This document shows positions 55,291-64,000 of a stretch of DNA of 64,000 nt, piece by piece. The stretch comes from Tubulanus polymorphus (lineage: Eukaryota; Nemertea; Palaeonemertea; Tubulaniformes; Tubulanidae). The position numbers and the translations under genes are program-made. The notes under the pieces are model-generated. The model saw only the letters and a program-made list of their open reading frames with translations. It did no database searches and was not told the origin of the DNA. The stretch lies in contig NC_134030.1 of NCBI RefSeq assembly GCF_964204645.1, positions 13,007,947 to 13,071,946 of the forward strand. Reading direction: 5' to 3'. The first letter of the stretch is position 1; the number at the start of each line of letters is the position of its first letter.

Positions 55291-55663
55291 ATTCGTGAGA
55301 ACTGTGCGTACTTACGACGACTAAAACTAAGTTTTCCTACTATGGAGATATGTACGCATTTTACGAGAAATAAAGCTAGAAATTTTCATCTATGAATGTT
55401 AACGTTTTACCTGACGATGATCTCTAGGGTGAGATCGAAACGTCGTGTCTTTTATATATTTTAGATTTAATAAATAAATTCTGGTTTTTAAATTCTTTTA
55501 ATCTGTAAATAGTGGGATTTTATCTTATCATCCGTTCACCACGTTTGAGTGTGGTCATCGTTCTACTAAGGCGGGAGTGTTACAGTGTGAATCGTGATCA
55601 ATGACTGTCTCTAGCGTCCATCCGACCAAGTTTCTTGGCAAAGCTTGTGGCAGGAAATTGGGT
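55291..55663. other. Spacer, no gene seen
   Basis: Nothing recognised. Confidence 0.4.
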
Positions 55664-55855
55664 CCTGCTAAAGTACGAAACGACGAAATTACGAAATACG
55701 AAACGAAATTACAAAATATGAAACGTAATTACGAAAATGACGCGAAATTATGAAACTACGAAATTACGAAATGCGAAACGAAATATTACGAAATGTTGAT
55801 TTTCTGCGAGTAGTGCCAAAGTACGAAACGAAATACAAAGAAATTGTCATATTTT
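55664..55855. repeat. TACGAAA-unit element, copy B
   Basis: It begins GGTCCTGCTAAAGTACGAAA and continues as degenerate TACGAAA units to about 55830. It is the inverted counterpart of 15640-15765. Confidence 0.7.
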
Positions 55856-56526
55856 ACACACAGTTCAAGTAAGTGAGGGCATGTTTAGGCTTTTTTAATT
55901 ACTTGAATCATGTTCATGAGTTGTGGTTTCATCATTCATGCGCACGTAATTCTGAAAAAGCAATTTCTATCTTGATATTCCCGTCCCAAGTTTCTGCAAA
56001 AAGTCTAAAATGATCTGAAGACCTGACCTTAAGAATGGAATTGATTGAAGCACAGGTCTTAAGATCTTTAATAGTTTTTGAAGCTGCTGCGTCAAGCCCC
56101 ATGGGGCTCTTGTTCGTAAATTAAATGGAAGATGCCGTGAAACATTCGGAAACATGTTTCTATTCGTGGTTGGGCCTTCGCTTGGCCTATATTCGAATTG
56201 TGTTTAGTCCAAGCGTAGAATAGTCCCCGCTACAAGCTACGGTATAAAAAAGTAGTAGTTGTGCACATCGAGTGTTCCTATCGACATCGTGGGTATCGAC
56301 AAACCAACACACATATAGTCCCTCAATCCCACCCAGCCACAGGGTCATCAACGCTAAGCAAACTGTCCTTCGATTCAAGTCACTTGAATATAAAGGTAAC
56401 AAGAAAATAGCAAAAAAATTAACGTCTAGTCGTTTAAAAGGTGTTTCGGTATGTCAGTTTTTCGTGTTTAGGTATTTAGTTCTCGTATTTAGGACGTATG
56501 TCAGTTGTTGGTACGTCGGTGTCCTA
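55856..56526. other. Spacer with R3-like motifs
   Basis: No gene. ACCAACACACATATAGTCCC and TTCGATTCAAGTCACTTGAA near 56300-56390 are loose relatives of the R3 minisatellite. Confidence 0.4.
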
Positions 56527-56850
56527 TCAACCCTTGGCAGGGATTCGAACCGGATAGCATCGCTATACTCGGCGACGGCAACAACCCTTGCCACACTAGA
56601 TCGGGTGCGCATGTACATGCGCAGCTTTGCCACACAAAAACTTGCAGCGCCAAATCAGGTAATCGCTGTGGTAAATTTCACGGAAGAAATACAAACGGAA
56701 AAATTCGGGCTAAAACGGGACATCTGATTGGCTGATAATGCTATCATCTAAGCTGCGCATGTAGCTGCGCACTCAGTCTAGTGTGGCAGGGTTTCGTGCC
56801 GCGGCAATCTCGATGCCATCAGGTTCGAACCATGCCGGGGAGGATGGTAT
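56527..56850. repeat. Foldback with tRNA-like ends
   Basis: GGCAGGGATTCGAACCGGAT on the left and ATCAGGTTCGAACCATGCC on the right are inverted T-arm/B-box motifs. Inside them CTAGATCGGGTGCGCATGTA faces ATGTAGCTGCGCACTCAGTC. Either two SINE copies inserted head to head or a MITE that carries a B box. It is related to 19.44-19.70 kb. Confidence 0.7.
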
Positions 56851-58470
56851 GTCCGTACGTCTGTATCAATGGGGTACCCACAGTGCTTCTGTGGCAATCG
56901 AGGATTCCACTCATGGCAGGCGAGAATCCGCCAGGTTCGCTAGTAGATAGTTGGTCGTCCGCGTTCGATTTCCTTCTACATCTCAATTAAATCTGAATGA
57001 ACTTTTCTCTTAAATGAATCAATCATCTATGAAAAATATATCGATTTCTGATTAAAGAATGAAAGTATTTCATATTTGGTGAGTCCTGTGATAGTATATG
57101 GATTCGGGAGTCTAAAAATCCAGTTCAAAGTTCATTGAAAATGAACTAATTTTGAAAACGAGCAACCTACTGCTCGTCACGCCATCTAATGGGATAGCTG
57201 GTTTTGCGGGTACCCCATAAGATAAGATTTAGTCTGCCCAATATTGGCGGATTAATTTCAAAAACCAGTCATTTTCTCTGCTGGAACTAATAATTGCTAT
57301 AACGGACTTGGGCAGAGCAGTCCGTTACTCTTTTACAGTACCATGCTCTTTCCATTTCAAGGCCTTCTATTTCAATCAAAATTGAACAAGGTACTTTTAT
57401 GCCGAAGTTATTTGTAAATCAATGAAAATTATACAAATAACTGGGAGCAGAAACATCTAATATCTTTTCGAGTCCCTTGCGATAATGTTTTGATTATTCC
57501 CGAAACACAAGATATTTATTTTCATTAAGGTATTGCACTGATATATCACGCAATTAAAAGCAGGTCAAGGCATATGGTTAAATTATCGGATGCGGAGACT
57601 TTTCTACTCAGTAATGAAATAATACTTAGTAACTTACTGTCCTCAGACTTAACTTTTAGCTGTTATGTTAGAATTGTTTCATTTTGTTTAAAGCAAAATG
57701 CATTTTTCAGAATTATCAGAATGGACAGTTTCTCCAGCCTAATCGACACATTTCAAGTTTTTTCTGAAAGATCGGTAGCCCCTAGGCCTCGATGGCCAAC
57801 TAATAGTCACTAACAAATTACAAGAACACTCAAGAGCTCCACAAGAAGAAAACAAACGTCAGTTCGTAGATATGATCACTGGTCAATTCACCATGGTATT
57901 TCACTAATTGAGGTTTTTTTTAACTTCAGAAAAAGAAGGCGCTTCTTCAAATTGCCACCAAACTGGCTTAAAGTTTGCATTGCAGTCTCTGGGATAACCT
58001 ATTACCGTAAACCTATTATGAGGAACGTACCCCCATGATTAGGCAGAGTACAGTATGGCAAAAAGTCTAGAAAAAGTCAATCGTATGTATTCGACAAAAA
58101 TAAATTTTCGTTGATGTGCCAACATGTTCCACAATTGTGTGTTAAACCAGGGGGTGTCCTCGCACATCCCTGGCTAACCATGAACTTTACAATGATTCAC
58201 TGTACGTTTAACTGCTAGGACCAAGCCCCGCCTGTGGATTCAGATCCCGTGAGTTAGTAAAAAACGAGCGCATACGAAACGCTTTTTAAGTGGAAACATG
58301 TGGCCTAGTCAAGAGTTTCACTCTGGTTTCAGTTACTGTTTAACTGAACAAAAGATTTGCTACTCAGCTTCGTATTTAAGCATAGAATTACTACATGACG
58401 CAAATATGTTTTATACTCACAAGGCCAGTAGCGATTAAGAATTTGTGGTGGATCGACCAACATAGAGAAA
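56851..58470. other. Spacer, no gene seen
   Basis: Short frames (56781-56990, 57574-57813) lack motif support. Confidence 0.45.
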
Positions 58471-58516
58471 ATGGGATTTTTTCATGTTAGAGCTCTTGTA
58501 TTTTGTCTGCTAATTC
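58471..58516 (+). CDS. Candidate signal-peptide exon
   Basis: ATG after GAGAAA, then MGFFHVRALVFCLLI and donor C|GTAAGT (46 nt, phase 1). With the next 20-nt exon it forms a compact signal peptide. It is a plausible first exon of the CAP gene to the right, or of another secreted protein. Confidence 0.45.
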
Positions 58517-58587
58517 GTAAGTAATATCTAACTCTCCCCTACCCTCTCACTGTTCTTCTACTTACATTGTTTCCTTATCTTTTCCAG

Positions 58588-58607
58588 CGTCTCTTTTGGA
58601 TGCACTA
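58588..58607 (+). CDS. Candidate 20-nt exon completing a signal peptide
   Basis: Acceptor TTCCTTATCTTTTCCAG, 20 nt, donor CTA|GTAAGT. The phase fits the exon at 58471 and adds PSLLDAL. Both splice sites are near consensus. The join to the CAP exons needs one more exon (phase 0 to 1) that I did not find. Confidence 0.4.
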
Positions 58608-59504
58608 GTAAGTACGTGAAATTTCTTCATGAAACTAGGTCGAAATATACTATTTACACGTTTTGCCATAAGATCCAATAGGAACATTTTACTGATGATT
58701 AACAATGAAAGATTTAAATGTCAAGACCGCTTATATTTTGAGAATTTAATGTTTTGGCTGTTAAGAATTTTCAAGTTAATTCTATCCGTCTAACATATAT
58801 ATATTATCCGTTGGAAACCAATTTAATTATAGAATTTCGCTAAATGTCCATCGGTTGATTCAAGTCATACACTATGTTTACCCAACTCAAAGGCGGCAGG
58901 TGAGTTAGCAACACGAAAATTTTCTACATCAAGTGCATTGCTTCCGGGGCGAACTCAATGACGCTAGATGTACCAAAGTGAATATTAGCTAATATTTCCT
59001 AATTTCATTCTTCAACGAAGCTAGTCCGATAGAGAGTAAATGCAAATTGGCTCAAGATACCTTCTGCTCATATTAATATTCTAAAATGCTGTTGGCTTGA
59101 AAAAAGACGCATATCTAGATATCTACTTTGGTTTCACCCTTATCTGTCAGTATATGAACTAATGAACGTAATAGAAGTGGTTAACTAATGCAATATTTTG
59201 ATAACAACAGGGATATGTCCAGCGGACGCGTATTGCTCCTAGCCATTACATATTTGATAAAAATCTGGGCGCTAGTCGAGTATACGGCATTAGAGTGCGC
59301 GTGTAGAGTTGCCTGCCTGCCTGCCTGCCTGCCTAGCTCGCCGGACGGACGGACGGCACCCGACACGATAACTGCCAGCTTAACTAGTTAGTTTCAACGT
59401 TATGTGACAGACATTCATAAGTGACATTTGTTGAGTAATCTTTTGTTTTCTGAACGACACTCCAACCTGTGGCGCCCTCTCGGTTATGTTCTGGTTGTGG
59501 GTTT
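58608..59504. other. Spacer or intron, no gene seen
   Basis: A GCCT/GGAC simple stretch lies at 59305-59356. Nothing else recognised. Confidence 0.45.
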
Positions 59505-60320
59505 GTGTGGTCATTCATCGTATTGATTCCGCGAATGGCGGTAACGTACCTAACTGTTGATGAATAAATATTTGGTTATTATGAAATATTGTTTGTCGCA
59601 GGTGAGTCGGTTTCTTGTTTGTATGAATGCCTTGTTAAATGTGTATTGATGTTAAAAGAATATGTTGTATAAATGTGGTCATTCATCGTATTGATTCCGC
59701 GAATGGCGGTAACGTACCTAATGTCTATTTATTAATGGATGAGACCTGTTTTTCTTGGATATTTTGCTTACTTTTTGGGGTACATACCTCATTTATGTCT
59801 TAACAGAATGCCAAAAATCGCGGACAACAACTGAATATCCGATATATTTCCAGTTCTGTACCAATTAGATGGATTGGCAAAAAGACTGCTTAAGTCCAGT
59901 TGAATGAGAGAGAAAATCCTCCATTTTGTCAAATTTCTTGGATTTGAACATTGTTACCATGCCTACGCCACCCTGATTTAGTTGTTGAGACCCCACAAGA
60001 AAAATAACTTCATTTCGTAGGCATGGTGACAATGTAAAAATTCCATAAATTTCACAAAATGGAGGATTTTCTCTCATTCAACTGGACTTAAGGAGTCTTT
60101 TTGCCAATCCATCTAAATGGTACAGAACTGGAAATATATCGGATATTCAGTTGTTGTCCGCGATTTTTGGCATTCTGTTAAGACATAAATGAGGTATGTA
60201 CCCCAAAAAGTAAGCAAAATATCCAAGAAAAACAGGTCTCATCAATTAATAAATAGACATTAGTCCTAACTGTTGATGAATAAATATTTGGTTATTATGA
60301 AATATTGTTTGTCGCAGGTT
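59505..60320. repeat. Direct duplication of about 100 bp, second copy split by a foldback
   Basis: 59505-59603 (TGTGGTCATTCATCGTATTG ... GTTTGTCGCAGGT) is repeated at 59674-59720 plus 60264-60320. The second copy is interrupted by the 540-bp foldback, so the first is its empty site. Confidence 0.88.
59721..60260. mobile_element. Foldback element, 540 bp, arms of about 245 bp
   Basis: The ends ATGTCTATTTATTAATGG and CAATTAATAAATAGACAT begin nearly identical arms with about 50 bp between them. Flanks are GTACCTA and TAGTCCTA, an imperfect duplication. The arms contain CTCCATTTTGT / ACAAAATGGAG. No enzyme encoded. Confidence 0.88.
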
Positions 60321-61052
60321 GTTGGAGAGGCCGTGGAGTAACTTCTTTTACTGGTGGTTGGAGCCAAGGCTGTACACCCCCAACAAAGCCGCTGTGACGA
60401 GGTACCAGCGAATCGTCGGATTGTCGAATCGAATGATTAATATTACGTGTTCGACCCCTGATTACCCCTCACGATCGCCGGAGGAGAAGGGCGTTCACAG
60501 TTATATCAAGTGGGCTTAAAGCTAAAGCATCGTTCTTTTTAATACTCACTGAATCATTATTGACGATTTATTTTCTTCATTTTGAAAACCCATGTCCTCA
60601 AATGGATTAATCACCATCGATACTCCTCGAGCATCACTTTCGATTGGGAGATGTTCCGGGCAGACATCAATGTGACGTATCCTCCTCTTTATCGGCGAAA
60701 TAACTATCTGAGATTATTGGAAAATGACAATGTTTACGCTAAAGTTGCATTAAAAATGTGTCATTAACTGACCTAAATAGAATTTCGGGATTCGAACACC
60801 ATCAACTAAAATTAATCGATCGACGCAACAACGTCGCGGCCATTTTGGTTCATTCAACTCCTCGAGCGGAAGAAGGCAGTTGTATGTAGAGGTAAATGTT
60901 TTGAGAATATTCAGGTATAGTTGTTTTGGAGAAAGATAAACCATCGTAGTCAATTAGCTATGAATAGAAATAGGCCTTATAACACCCAGAGCTGCTAACC
61001 CTGACGGTTTCATCGTATTTGTGTTGTACAGCCGGACGGGCGTATTTACGTC
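60321..61052 (+). other. Open region of unclear nature
   Basis: A frame of 66 codons (60319-60519) begins at the duplicated TTGTCGCAG acceptor-like site and looks coding-like (FFYWWLEPRLYTPNKAAV) but matches nothing I know. A second frame at 60582-60767 has an ATG start. No partner exon found. Confidence 0.3.
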
Positions 61053-61060
61053 ATCGGCCC
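61053..61060. repeat. Left 8-bp target duplication
   Basis: ATCGGCCC, identical to 61850-61857. Confidence 0.92.
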
Positions 61061-61849
61061 CACAGGGGTTTGGCGATGGGCTTGGATTTTATTTCCGGGT
61101 TGTTGATAATCTCGCGAGAATGGCGCTAAATATGAACTGCGAATAAATTCAAAATATCACGGAAATACCTTGTGTTTATATTGTTTATTTATCCGCTATA
61201 AAGTTCTGATAAACAATTGGTCGTTAAGGATCATTATCAGACGGTCGTCACGCTTTACTATATAAAATCACAAGGGATGAAACGCCAGGCCTCCGCTGTA
61301 CTTAAATTTTCAGCCAGAAAGTTGGGACAGTCACGTGACATTCTGATGACGTCATCGCATTTAAAACTTCAACACGAAAAGTTAACATATTCACAGACCG
61401 ATATCAAATGTCAGATTATGATTCATATGAAATAAATAACTCATAAAGAATAAATTATGATGAAATATATAATTCATAGTAAAAAAATGCATTTGAATGT
61501 AAGTTATTCTCAAACATTTTTCGTATCATAGTTTCCATCTTATATGCTTCAGGTTCGCGTTCAGTCAAATAAGAAGCGTTAAGTCACGTGACTGTCCCAA
61601 CTTTCTGGCTGGCACGACTTGAACTGCGTTTCATCCCTTGTGATTTTATATAGTAAAGCGTGACGACCGTCTGATAATGATTCTTAACAACCAATTGTTT
61701 ATCGAAACTTTATAGCGGATAAATAAACAATTAAACACAAGGTATTTCCGTGATATTTTGAATTTATTCGCAGTTCATATTTAGCGCCATTCTCGCGAGA
61801 TTATCAACAACCCGGAAATAAAATCCAAGCCCATCGCCAAACCCCTGTG
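61061..61849. mobile_element. hAT-type foldback MITE, 789 bp
   Basis: The ends CACAGGGGTTTGGCGATGGG and its inverse CCCATCGCCAAACCCCTGTG start arms of over 300 bp. Flanked by perfect ATCGGCCC copies. The arms include TCACGTGAC and CTCGCGAGA palindromes. The terminus is related to that of the 508-bp element at 7089-7596. Confidence 0.93.
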
Positions 61850-61857
61850 ATCGGCCC
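61850..61857. repeat. Right 8-bp target duplication
   Basis: ATCGGCCC directly after terminus CCCCTGTG. Confidence 0.92.
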
Positions 61858-61989
61858 GCGTGCGGTCAATCAACAAATGCAGAGACAGATAAACCTTTAT
61901 GAACTTTGTTGATAACCACATTTTTTTCTAGGGTAATGCGTACTAAATACAGAAACAATTATCTCAGTATAAGCCTGTTTTTATTTCAG

Positions 61990-62477
61990 GATGATGTCAA
62001 ATTCACTGATGTTGATGTTACATAAAAATGGCCAGGGAAATAGAGGAAAATTTCCTTTTGAGCAGAAATGTCTCGTGAAGTCAACATTGGTAAGTAATTT
62101 TCTAGAACTTTAGCGAGTACCTTTATAGTGTCTGATATTGGTCACATTAGAATCATAGAGTGATGGAAATCAGTTGCGAATACAACCACTTCTAGGACTG
62201 GATGAAAAGAGCAATAGCTTTGATTAAGTGTTATTAAAAATACGGTGAAAAATTGATTACTGACGAGTTTAATTTCAAACTTGGTAGGCTCCAAGTAATG
62301 ATGATTTCTCTTGCTCGTATCATTTCATCATTATTTTCACGATTTCAGATGCCGTTCGCAAATCGTGCGACTGAATCAAACATCGTGGAAGTTATTCGGA
62401 ATCAGATGCTGCTGATAGGAAGGATTAAGGTGGCTGTCAAGAAAACTAATACCATAACGGATCTTAGAAGAAAATGA
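61990..62477 (+). CDS. Small unrecognised gene, two exons
   Basis: Exon 61990-62089 follows acceptor TTTTTATTTCAG and ends TTG|GTAAGT. Exon 62349-62477 follows CACGATTTCAG and ends TGA. Phases agree. From ATG 61991 it gives 75 residues, ending in a helix-prone stretch (NIVEVIRNQMLLIGRIKVAV) and a basic tail. AATAAA at 62613 lies 136 nt past the stop. The first exon starts just after an acceptor, so a 5' exon, coding or not, should exist upstream. I cannot name the family. It may be the end of a longer protein. Confidence 0.5.
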
Positions 62478-62612
62478 CTATGTCTAATTCTTGATTTCTT
62501 AAATCGATAAGTAGATTACTACAATTTGTAGTTAGGTTGTGCTTTTAAATTATGTTTTGTTAATTCTAATTCTATTTTTGGAGCTAATTGCGTTATATGC
62601 AAACCGTTTGGT

Positions 62613-62618
62613 AATAAA
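62613..62618 (+). terminator. Poly(A) signal AATAAA
   Basis: Exact hexamer 136 nt downstream of the TGA of the small two-exon gene. Confidence 0.55.
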
Positions 62619-62679
62619 TGTATTTCTATATGTCTTTAGAGTATATGTACCTGTTTCTGGTTTCATTGGTATCAGGTTA

Positions 62680-63020
62680 ACATTTCGGTTGGTATTCAGT
62701 CATATTCAGATTGAATATGATCTCAAACAGGTTGGATAGAGGTCTAGACACAGACGTTTTATTCCATCTTGATACGACGTCGGACTGACAGGTTATAATG
62801 TGGTTGAAATCTGGTTGGATATTATGTGTTTTATGACGTTGATTTCTCGTTGACGTTGATTCACTTTTCTAAAATCTAACTACTGATGACGACATCAAAA
62901 CACAACGTTTCAACGTTGTTGTGCCCTCTATCCATTGAACTGCTATAATTTATATCCATTGAACTGCTATAACTTCTAAAATTGGTTGGAGGTTTTTTGG
63001 AGGACTCATTCCAGTTATTA
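62680..63020. repeat. CAACGTTG-rich spacer with a short direct repeat
   Basis: ACGTTGATT/CAACGTT motifs at about 62830-62920 recall 16.3-16.5 kb. ATCCATTGAACTGCTATAA occurs twice (about 62931 and 62957). Confidence 0.5.
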
Positions 63021-63324
63021 GAAGGATTGCTTAATGTTGATCTGACTAATCCTAAATAACCTTGGGAAGGTTTTTGGTAATCTTTGGTCAATGGCATTGA
63101 TAATTGCCACCAATATACTTTGAGTTGGCATCCACGCGTACATGCGTGTATTCGTATATGCGGTTGGGAATATGAAACTTGCAGGTATAAAAAAGGTGTG
63201 CAAAATATATGTAAAATAAAATTGGTTAATCCGTACGAACCCTGACACGTCCATACCACTAACTCCTCAAGTATCTGCTTGGTGGCAAATCTATTCGATG
63301 TTATGTTGTTTATATCGTTCACAG

Positions 63325-63446
63325 ATTTGAATACCGAAGAAAGATTGCAAATCCTAAATATCCACAACAAATTGCGGCATGATGTGTCTAACTATTTAGA
63401 TAAAAATAACCAACCGCTACCGCAACCACTGCATATGCCGAATCTG
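63325..63446 (+). CDS. CAP gene exon, N-terminal part of the domain
   Basis: 122 nt, enters in phase 1 and leaves in phase 0. HNKLRHDV carries the first conserved His/Asn and Arg. Confidence 0.82.
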
Positions 63447-64000
63447 GTTAGTAGACACCGGAACACTGTGTTGAATAACAAACAATTCTTATCAATAATC
63501 GCATATTTCAAAGATACTCAGTAACTTATAATTCGTATGATATCCATAATATCAACTATACAATGAGATTATGATGTAGATCTAGCGTTGTATCGAATTT
63601 AAATGTTTTGACTTATCTATACGCATAGAAATGGTCTCTTGACTTGGCCGATCTGGCCAATCGGTTGGTCACCAAATGCGAACAACCATTTAAACACGAT
63701 ACGTTTTCAAACAGGGCAATACCAAGTAAGTACTATTCTGAAGAATTAGTTAATTAATGTTACGCTCTCTTTGATCGTGTCTTTGACTACTTTTAGAAAT
63801 AAAATGTATAGGCCTATGTACCTATGTCTGTACCAGGTTTCAAGAGAATTTATATAATCAAACTACCGAATTCACATTTCTTGTAGACCTATTTTGACAA
63901 CTAATGCACACCGCAATTGAAACAATCCTTTGCATTTCAGTGCACTATGTCTCGTGTTTTGGAACAAAACACAATTACGATCACAAAATAAGACAGATAT
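63325..64000 (+). CDS. CAP (SCP/CRISP/Ag5/PR-1) domain protein, partial
   Basis: A secreted-type protein; the gene runs off the right edge. Exon 63325-63446 (acceptor ATCGTTCACAG, donor CTG|GTTAGT) reads LNTEERLQILNIHNKLRHDV and HMPNL, the family opening with the HN..R motif. Exon 63629-63725 (acceptor ACGCATAG, donor AA|GTAAGT) reads KWSLDLADLANRLVTKC, the W..LA..A......C motif, then FKHDTFSNRAIP. Phases agree. A third exon may start at 63941 (acceptor TTTGCATTTCAG). Functions in the family vary widely (sterol binding, sperm proteins, venom components), so I assign none. The signal peptide may come from exons at 58.5 kb. Confidence 0.8.
63629..63725 (+). CDS. CAP gene exon, second part of the domain
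   Basis: 97 nt, phase 0 in and 1 out. It holds Trp, the LADLANRL helix and the conserved Cys, followed by FKHD. Confidence 0.82.
63941..64000 (+). CDS. Possible third CAP exon, cut by the window edge
   Basis: Good acceptor and matching phase 1; 60 nt open to the edge. The residues (MHYVSCFG...) do not show a clear CAP motif, so this is tentative. Confidence 0.35.

Overview
The window looks like nuclear DNA from an invertebrate animal, probably marine. Genes are split by introns with GT..AG borders, the families are metazoan (CNBD2, DC-STAMP/DCST, CAP), and the spacers are dense with BEL/Pao, non-LTR, hAT, Polinton-like and palindromic elements. The heptamer AGGCCTA is scattered through the DNA. 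I cannot name the phylum from sequence alone. There is no bacterial, organellar or CRISPR signal.

Host genes. (1) Minus strand, 12.1-14.6 kb: a DC-STAMP domain protein of the DCST1/DCST2 family, read as one long exon. (2) Minus strand, 53.97 kb down to 22.1 or 19.2 kb: a gene I assembled from phase-compatible exons, encoding a two-domain cyclic-nucleotide-binding protein like CNBD2. It has at least ten coding exons, one of only 27 nt, and its introns hold most of the transposons in the window. Each exon join keeps the frame, and the sum is 926 codons, or 971 if the alternative last exon is used. (3) Plus strand, from 63.3 kb off the right edge: a CAP (SCP/CRISP) domain gene, with possible signal-peptide exons at 58.5 kb. 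(4) Plus strand, 61.99-62.48 kb: a small unrecognised gene with a poly(A) signal. (5) Minus strand, about 17.8-18.3 kb: two phase-compatible exons of unknown identity.

Mobile DNA. 1.4-6.65 kb is a repeat (R1, with a 154-bp satellite core) split by a 3.9-kb hAT transposon with a perfect 8-bp target duplication. 7.1-10.1 kb holds a foldback element and a decayed hAT relative. 32.1-34.0 kb holds two foldback elements, one with a 9-bp target duplication. 36.1-40.4 kb is a decayed BEL/Pao retrotransposon whose RNase H region is cut by a 1.1-kb element with Polinton-like ends. 40.9-45.7 kb is a three-level nest: R1 split by repeat R2, itself split by a LINE. 46.7-47.75 kb is a LINE fragment and a MITE. 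59.5-60.3 kb and 61.06-61.85 kb are foldback elements. Uninterrupted second copies inside the window serve as empty-site controls for the hAT insertion and for the LINE insertion.

Coordinates of splice sites come from reading GT/AG signals by eye together with phase and family similarity. Families were recognised from memory of their motifs; no search was run.
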